DNA of 64,000 nt from Terriglobia bacterium. GTDB taxonomy: Bacteria; Acidobacteriota; Thermoanaerobaculia; Thermoanaerobaculales; Thermoanaerobaculaceae. Position 1 is the first letter of the stretch. Each line of letters starts with the position of its first letter. This document shows, one piece after another, positions 57,463 to 64,000 of this stretch. A model generated the notes under the pieces. The model worked only from the letters and a program-made list of their open reading frames with translations. It ran no database searches and was not told the origin of the DNA. Location of the stretch: assembly GCA_020073245.1 (NCBI GenBank), contig JAIQFQ010000014.1, positions 21,473-85,472 on the forward strand, in the 5' to 3' direction. The position numbers and the translations under genes are program-made.

Positions 57463-57597
57463 AATAACCTCCCGCCCGGGTTTAACATCAACGGGCGGGG
57501 CGGGATTCCCACGCTGAAAGTGTCCGGCACGGCTCACCTCTTCATCGAGATCGTCGTGGGATCGCCCGTGCTCTGTGCGACGCGGACTCGAGCGTGG

Positions 57598-57757
57598 TCA
57601 GGGCGCGTCGCGCGTGAAGAGCACGAAGTCGGTGCTCGGTGGCACGCTGCCAAGTTGTCGAAAGAGGGTAGTGAGCTGGCCTCGATGGTAGCTGGAGTGG
57701 TTGACGACGTGGAACAACAAATCGCCAAGCGTGTTGGATAGCTCCTGCCCGGTGACC
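57598..57757 (-). pseudogene. DinB-family protein, C-terminal fragment
   Basis: Minus strand reads HVVNHSSYHRGQLTTLFRQL, then GSVPPSTDFVLFTRDAP and stop, the DinB/YfiT C-terminus with two metal-ligand His. About 50 codons remain; an in-frame stop lies directly upstream, next to the IS91-like relic that probably removed the rest. Confidence 0.75.
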
Positions 57758-57921
57758 CGGCGCTAGTGGGTCTCTCAGGGATAGGAATTTCCTTTCTCGC
57801 CTTGGGGCATGGTAGCGCTGTGGAAGGCTCAGTCAATAACCTGGGAGGGGCGGATTCCGGGGATGGAGGCTGGGGGAGGCACCGAACCGGGGCGATGGGG
57901 GGCGATGGGAGCGAGCGGAGG

Positions 57922-58661
57922 GGCGAGAGCCATGCCCGGCAGGCCTGCTGGGCATGGCTCTCGCCGTCGCGTCCGCCGCATGGCAGGTGTGAAGATGTTG
58001 GCAGCGGCGGGGCGCCCGCCAGCGCCGGCGAGGCCGCGCCCCACGCCGCGGGCCGCTGGTTGTCGGCGGCGCCGGGAGGGCTGCGGCCATCGGCGCCCTT
58101 GGCGGCGAGGTGGGCGAGGATCGTAGCGATGACCTTGGGCTGGGTGATGAAGGCGATGATCCGCATCGGGCCGCCGCAGCGGGGACACACCAGGGGATCC
58201 ACCTCGTAGATTCGGCGGATGAGCTCGGCCCAGCGGTGGCGGAGCGCGCGGAGGTCGGGATCATCGGGGGGCTGGGCGCCCGCCGGGCCCCCCGGCGGGG
58301 AGGCGGCGCCCGCGGTCGCCTGGGCGCACCTCCGCCGAGCGCGCACGACGCTCGAGTACGCACCGCAGTAGCGGATCTCGTGGAGGCGCGGCTCAGGGAT
58401 GTGCATGAGGACCCGGGCGAGGAACTCGTCGGGATCGAGCGGCGGGGAGGACGATGGGAGCCCAGCTCCGTGGCCGGCACGCCGCGCGTAGGCGATCGTG
58501 CGCGCCTGCTCGTCCACGTGGAGGCGCTCGAGGCTCACGGGTGGGCGCAGGAGGTAGCGGGCGAGGCGCTCGAGGCCGGCGCCGTCATCCTGAGGGACCG
58601 TGACCGAGGTGTGGACGGAGAACCCCGAGTGCCGCCAGGACAGGAGCCAAACTGGTATCAC
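57922..58661 (-). pseudogene. IS91-like relic 2: transposase C-terminal half plus terminal palindrome
   Basis: Minus-strand translation has HSGFSVHTSVTVPQDDGAGL, LARYLLRPPVSLERL, VLMHIPEPRLHEIRYCGAYS and LIRRIYEVDPLVCPRCGGPM, the C-terminal part of IS91/ISCR-type (Y2) transposases. The N-terminal catalytic half is missing. A 20-bp palindrome with one wobble (57922-57941 and 57946-57965) lies at the 3' side, as in relic 1. ettA copy D stops 85 bp upstream. Confidence 0.8.
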
Positions 58662-58745
58662 ACATCTGGCTCAGCGGATGGTTGCGCCGCTCAGCCGGCA
58701 CACGGCAACGCTTCTCGAGGCGAGCCGCCGGCCGGGCGCGAGCCG

Positions 58746-59538
58746 CTACCTCGTCAGCTTCCGGTACGTGATCCTGTGCGGCCTTGTCGCTGCGTCGCCG
58801 AGCTGCTGCGTGCGCCACTCCTCGTACTCGGTGAAGTTGCCGTCGAAGAACGTGACCTTGGACTCGCCCTCGAAGGCGAGGATGTGCGTCGCGATGCGGT
58901 CGAGGAACCAGCGGTCGTGGGAGATCACGACGACGCACCCGGCGAACTTGTCGAGCGCGTCCTCGAGGGCGCGCAGGGTGTTGACGTCGAGGTCGTTCGT
59001 GGGCTCGTCGAGCAACAGGACATTCGCGCCCTCCTTGAGCATGCGCGCGAGGTGGACGCGGTTGCGCTCGCCGCCGGAGAGCTGGCTGACCTTCTTCTGC
59101 TGGTCGGCGCCGGAAAGGTTGAAGCGCGAGCAGTAGGCGCGCGCGTTCATCTTCACCTTGCCGAGCATCACCTCGTCCTGCCCCTCGGAGATGATCTCGA
59201 ACACGGTCTTCTCGGGGTCGAGCGTGCGCGACTGGTCCACGTAGGCGAGCTGCACGGTGTCGCCCTTGCGCAGCGTGCCGGCGTCGGGCTTCTCCTGGCC
59301 GACGATCATCTTCGCGAGCGTCGTCTTGCCGGCGCCGTTGGGGCCGATGACGCCGACGATCGCGCCGGGCGGGAGCGAGAACTCGACGTCCTCCATCAGC
59401 AGCTTGTCGCCGAACCCCTTGGCGAGCCCCTTCGCCTCGATCACGAGGTCGCCAAGGCGCTCGCCTGGCGGGATGTAGATCTCGAGGTCGCGCGCGACGT
59501 CCTCCTGCCGCGCGGTGAGCAGCTCCTGGTACGCGCTG
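58746..59538 (-). pseudogene. ettA: ettA 3'-half copy D
   Basis: About 263 codons matching the intact copy: [21 protein letters not shown]-loop [36 protein letters not shown] and the C-terminus YRKLTR. The frame is open and both ATPase-2 motifs are kept. The first ABC domain is absent; at the right edge the reading frame joins an unrelated segment (GRFFVPLSGTNAPTREW), so this is a chimeric fragment. 59539-59743 otherwise shows no gene. Confidence 0.85.
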
Positions 59539-59743
59539 ATGCCCTCGATGATCCACTCGCGGGTGGGCGCGTTGGTCCCGGAGAGGGGCACGAAGAAGCG
59601 GCCGCCGCCGATCAACTACCCGCGCCCCGAGATCCCCGTCACGCCCCCCACGAGCGCTTGCCGATGAGCGGCCCGAGGACCGCGGCGCGGAGTGGTACCT
59701 CCTGGCCCAACGAAGTTGACGATCTCGGATGCGGACGCGTGCC

Positions 59744-60580
59744 TCAGTCGAAGCTGACATCCTGGACGCGCCAGCGGTCTCCCTGCTTCAGCACGAGGGC
59801 CCGGCCCTTTGACCCGCCGCCGAGGTCCAGATCGAGGATCGCCCGCCCGGCGCCGTAGAGCTTGCCGCCGACGACTCGATCCCCTTCGCCGCTCACGAAC
59901 ACGGTCACGAACTGCGGCATCGTCCCGTGCTGGGCCGGCACCACCAAGGATTCCCCGAGCACGGCCACCGTGGCGGCGGAGTCCTCGTTCTTCAGCGAGG
60001 TCCAGAGGGCCCGCATGGCCTGGCCCGGTTCGCCGCCGTCAGGCGGCAAGGGCTTGCCGGCGCCATAGTCCGCCACGATTGGCACGTCGAATGTGATCTG
60101 GCACGTATCATCATCCCTTGCGCCGCCGGTTCCGCTGACCGTGCCGCTGATGCGACCGTTCTTCACGACACCGCCCGTGAAGGTCCAGCCGGTGCGCAAT
60201 GATCCTTCTGGCCCGAGGCCTTCCAGCTTGCCACTCTTGTCGATGTTGAGCGTGATGATGCTGTAGGCGTTCTTGCCGGTGCTCATGCCGTCCAGCTCGG
60301 CCGCCGGATCCACGAACAGATCGGGGCGGAGCGCGCCCAGCGCGAGCTTGGACACGCGCACGAGCGTGGCGGGCTCCTTGTCGTTGAAGAACAAGTAGCC
60401 CGGGAGCGCAACGCCGTCGATGAAGCTCACGGTGTGCGTCTTGTCGAAGGTGCATTTGCCCGACACCTTGCCGAGCGTGGCCCCTGCTGGCGCCGGAGAT
60501 GACGTTTGCGCCGCCACCTTGGCCGGCACCAAGCACGCGAGCACGACGACGGCGAACATTACGATGGTGATTGGTTTCAT
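59744..60580 (-). CDS. Secreted protein of unknown function
   Basis: 278 residues; signal peptide ITIVMFAVVVLACLVPAKVAA cut near AQT. The mature part is beta-rich, with two halves of similar style (about 38-180: GKCTFDKTHTVSFIDGVAL; about 180-278: TVFVSGEGDRVVGGKLYG). Single-gene unit; ettA copy E stops 248 bp upstream. No family recognised. Confidence 0.75.
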   Translation of the reverse strand: MKPITIVMFAVVVLACLVPAKVAAQTSSPAPAGATLGKVSGKCTFDKTHTVSFIDGVALPGYLFFNDKEPATLVRVSKLALGALRPDLFVDPAAELDGMSTGKNAYSIITLNIDKSGKLEGLGPEGSLRTGWTFTGGVVKNGRISGTVSGTGGARDDDTCQITFDVPIVADYGAGKPLPPDGGEPGQAMRALWTSLKNEDSAATVAVLGESLVVPAQHGTMPQFVTVFVSGEGDRVVGGKLYGAGRAILDLDLGGGSKGRALVLKQGDRWRVQDVSFD

Positions 60581-60802
60581 GATGGTCCCGTCCCTTCAGG
60601 GCGTCTACAACCAGGCGAGCGGCTTGCCGGTCATGGCCAGGAACTTCCCCCCTACGCTTTGTCTGAGTATAGAAGCCGGGGAGGCGTGGTCAAGGGCCGT
60701 TGAAGGGCATCGCGTGGCGTTTGGGAGGGCACGAAACTGTATCCGCGAGGCCCCGCCCCCGAATGGAAGCCCATGCGGCAGCGAGAGGCACAAGAGATCG
60801 GT

Positions 60803-60826
60803 GCCAGGTATCACCCTCTCACCATT
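60803..60826 (-). repeat. Dispersed repeat copy (GGTGAGAGGGTGATACCTGG)
   Basis: Minus strand reads AATGGTGAGAGGGTGATACC followed by TGGCACC, directly after the stop of ettA copy E. A related GGTGAGAGGGTGATG copy lies at 55272-55291 after ettA copy B. 60581-60802 shows no gene. Confidence 0.55.
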
Positions 60827-60827
60827 C

Positions 60828-60985
60828 TCACCTCGTCAGCTTCCGGTACGTGATCCGGTGCGGTCTCGTGGCGGCGTCGCCGAAAGTCTGTTTGCGCCAC
60901 TCCTCGTACTCGGAGAAGTTGCCGTCGAAGAAGGTGACCTTGCTCTCGCCCTCGAACGCGAGGATGTGGGTCGCGATGCGGTCGA
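60828..60985 (-). pseudogene. ettA: ettA 3'-end copy E
   Basis: Fifty-odd codons, from [20 protein letters not shown] through [17 protein letters not shown] and R-stop; homology ends abruptly at 60985 inside the DRIATH codons. Frame intact. Confidence 0.85.
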
Positions 60986-61107
60986 CGGTCGGGGAGTTCT
61001 TGAACACGATCAGGCTGTCGGCTGGAGGTTTGTCAACCGTGCCGGACCTATGGCCAGGGGATCGCGACCGTCCTCGAGAGGGCCGGGCAAAGCCGAAGGC
61101 TCGCAGG

Positions 61108-62184
61108 TCAGTCGTTGCAGGTGCAGCTGGGAAGCGGGCGCTTCGGGATGGTCAAGCTCCAGTTCCAGTTCCAGGCGGGGGCGGGCATCTTCTCTATCGT
61201 GTTGACACGGAGGACTCCCCCCGATCCCTTCTTCCTGACTTCGAAACTGAACCGGGCTCCCGACTCCGACGACACGGAAAAGAACCGGTTCCCCAAGCCT
61301 TCGTGGAGCGATTCGAGCGTTTCGGCCGCGAGGGTCGCAGCGGATCTCGGCGTCTCGCCCTCCTCCACCAGGATCGCCGCAAGTTGCTCTTCGAACTGGG
61401 CGGCGCAGGCCGCCTCGCGGAGGTCCGGACCGGTCCCGAACCAGGGCTGCAACGGCCGGTTCGTCGTCTCGGCGTCGCAGCCGCCGGTCGCCGGATCGAG
61501 GATGACGGCCACCGAGTCCCTATTCTCATAGAAGGTGCCGTTTCCCCCACCCGGCGATTCGGAGTAGCCCTTTCGGCTCACCGAGTCGCTCATCACCAGC
61601 CGGCCGTCCGCGAGCTTGAAGAGTCGACTCTCGCGGGAGCCCCCGGAGTAATCGGTCTCGGGCCCGCCCGAGCTGGAGATGACCACTCCCTGCGAGCTCT
61701 TCACCACGAAATCGGTCATGGTCGAGCTGGAGATGGCCACTCCTTGCGAGCTCTTCACCACGAGGGCGTGTTCGCGCCACAGGGCCTTTCCGGCGACGAT
61801 CTTGAAGACCTGCTCTCTCTCGGTGCCATCCGAGCCGGTGTAACGGAACGCAATTTGCTCCGGCGTCGCTCGGACGGAGACGAGAGTGGGGGTACCCAGC
61901 GCTCTGACATCGACGAACGGAATCCCGTCAGCCGCGCGGCGGTAGGAGCGGACGTTGAACTCGTGACCGTAGTAGCAGTAGTCGCCGGTCAGATCTTCCA
62001 CCCTCGTCACGGCCGGACCCTCCGGGATCAGGGCCGGAGGCGGAACGGAGGAGACACAGGCCGCGAGCGAAAGCGGCCAAGCCGCAGCGGCCGAACGGAG
62101 GAGGGCGGCACGTATCACGCGACGACCCGCTTTCCCGGAAAGACTTCGCCCTATGGATGGGAATTTGTTTTTCACTAGATTCAA
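61108..62184 (-). CDS. Lipoprotein of unknown function with internal duplication
   Basis: 358 residues; TTG at 62184 or GTG at 62175 as start (no clear Shine-Dalgarno). Lipobox LAAC near Cys43. A tandem duplication around 61670-61775 gives VVKSSQGVAISSS and VVKSSQGVVISSS. C-terminal IPKRPLPSCTCND has a Cys pair. Predicted periplasmic/outer-membrane lipoprotein; family not recognised. Confidence 0.72.
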   Translation of the reverse strand: MNLVKNKFPSIGRSLSGKAGRRVIRAALLRSAAAAWPLSLAACVSSVPPPALIPEGPAVTRVEDLTGDYCYYGHEFNVRSYRRAADGIPFVDVRALGTPTLVSVRATPEQIAFRYTGSDGTEREQVFKIVAGKALWREHALVVKSSQGVAISSSTMTDFVVKSSQGVVISSSGGPETDYSGGSRESRLFKLADGRLVMSDSVSRKGYSESPGGGNGTFYENRDSVAVILDPATGGCDAETTNRPLQPWFGTGPDLREAACAAQFEEQLAAILVEEGETPRSAATLAAETLESLHEGLGNRFFSVSSESGARFSFEVRKKGSGGVLRVNTIEKMPAPAWNWNWSLTIPKRPLPSCTCND

Positions 62185-62286
62185 AGATGGGCCCGGTGGG
62201 GGATGGAGTCAAGGCGAAACAGGGTGGTCTGAAGGTCCATCAGTGAAAGGGAAGGCGGCGAGGAGGTGTTTTGGACAACCCAAACG

Positions 62287-62600
62287 ATGGTGAAGCTCTG
62301 CCCGGCGGACCTTCCGGGCAGAGCTTCACCATGGCTGCCTCGGGGCGACACGCGGCTGCGCTTCAGCTGCAACAGGCCACGTTGCCGGGGAGCGCGGCCG
62401 AGAGCTCAGGCGGCGGCGGTGCGGCTCTGCGGCGGGCCACGTCCATCGGTGCCCCTGGCGGCGAGGTGGCGCAGGATCCTCCGGATCACCGCGGGCTCCG
62501 TGAAGAATGCGACGATCCGCATCGTGGCCCCGCACCGTGGGTACACGAGGGGATCTGCCTCGTGGATGCGGGAGATGAGCTGCGCCTACCGGCGGCCCGA
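62287..62600 (-). pseudogene. IS91-like relic 3: transposase C-terminus plus terminal palindrome
   Basis: Minus strand reads LISRIHEADPLVYPRCGATM and LRHLAARGTDGRGPPQSRT, ending at a stop at 62406-62408; this aligns with relic 2. A perfect 19-bp palindrome (62287-62305 and 62314-62332, core GCTCTGCCCGG) follows on the 3' side. The intact ettA stops about 80 bp upstream. Confidence 0.75.
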
Positions 62601-62681
62601 GGCTCGCGGAGGAACCAGCGGTCGTGGGAGGTGGGGGTGTGGTTCCCAGGTTTGTCAACTGCACCGGACCTGGTACGTGTC

Positions 62682-64000
<1,319 letters not shown>

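Noticed and set aside
58746..59538. ettA copy D as a functional ABC protein
   Set aside because: Open frame, but the whole first ABC domain is missing and the N-terminal join is foreign.

Overview
The window is GC-rich DNA (about two-thirds G+C by eye) from a Gram-negative bacterium. It encodes an Oar-type TonB-dependent receptor, a Wzx/Wzy-type surface polysaccharide cluster, lipoproteins and large secreted proteins with proline-threonine linkers. The translation operon order, the large carboxypeptidase-regulatory-domain TonB receptor, the PT-linked secreted metalloprotease and the many short-word intergenic repeats suggest Acidobacteriota (Thermoanaerobaculia-like). That placement is an inference; no rRNA or tRNA gene was seen to test it.

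Region 1 (1-16.7 kb) is core genome. It holds the 5' part of malate dehydrogenase (minus), a 1490-residue secreted metzincin-type protein, then a classical translation/RNA operon: rimP-nusA-infB-ylxP-rbfA-nrnA-truB-rpsO-pnp. Convergent mutM follows. Region 2 (16.9-24.4 kb) is a minus-strand lipid/ribosome operon: yceD-rpmF-plsX-fabH-acyl-CoA dehydrogenase-fabD-fabG, preceded by yceH. The plsX/fabH/fabD/fabG products start fatty-acid and phospholipid synthesis; acpP and fabF are not adjacent. Region 3 (24.4-37.3 kb) is envelope and transport: the TonB-dependent receptor, an NRAMP transporter fused to a universal stress domain, an MFS exporter, two translationally coupled lipoproteins, a Calx-beta tandem-repeat secreted protein, a YitT-like membrane protein with a coupled membrane partner, and a stand-alone Lrp/AsnC ligand-binding domain.

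Region 4 (37.4-64 kb) is accessory. It contains a Phd/RelE toxin-antitoxin pair, an IS110-family (IS1111-type) element, a four-gene polysaccharide cluster, a PadR regulator with a membrane protein, and a complete-looking group II intron whose 5' exon is one arm of a hairpin. A two-subunit restriction-modification operon follows (PD-(D/E)XK-methylase fusion plus HsdS, no HsdR), then radC and an MNT/HEPN pair.

From 54.5 kb to the right edge lies the most unusual structure. The 3' end of the ABC-F gene ettA occurs six times in the same orientation (stops at about 54570, 55317, 56527, 58746, 60828 and 62682). Only the rightmost copy looks intact, and it runs off the edge. Each copy is followed on its downstream side by one gene or a small operon: MNT/HEPN, a stand-alone FtsH-like peptidase domain, VapBC, or secreted proteins. 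I read this as an accretion array built at the ettA 3' end. Site-specific integration and one-ended transposition by the IS91-like element (three relics, two of them just downstream of ettA copies) are the two mechanisms that fit. Dispersed short repeats ending in ACCTGGCACC or a close variant tie the ettA array, the intron target and the IS110 insertion site together.
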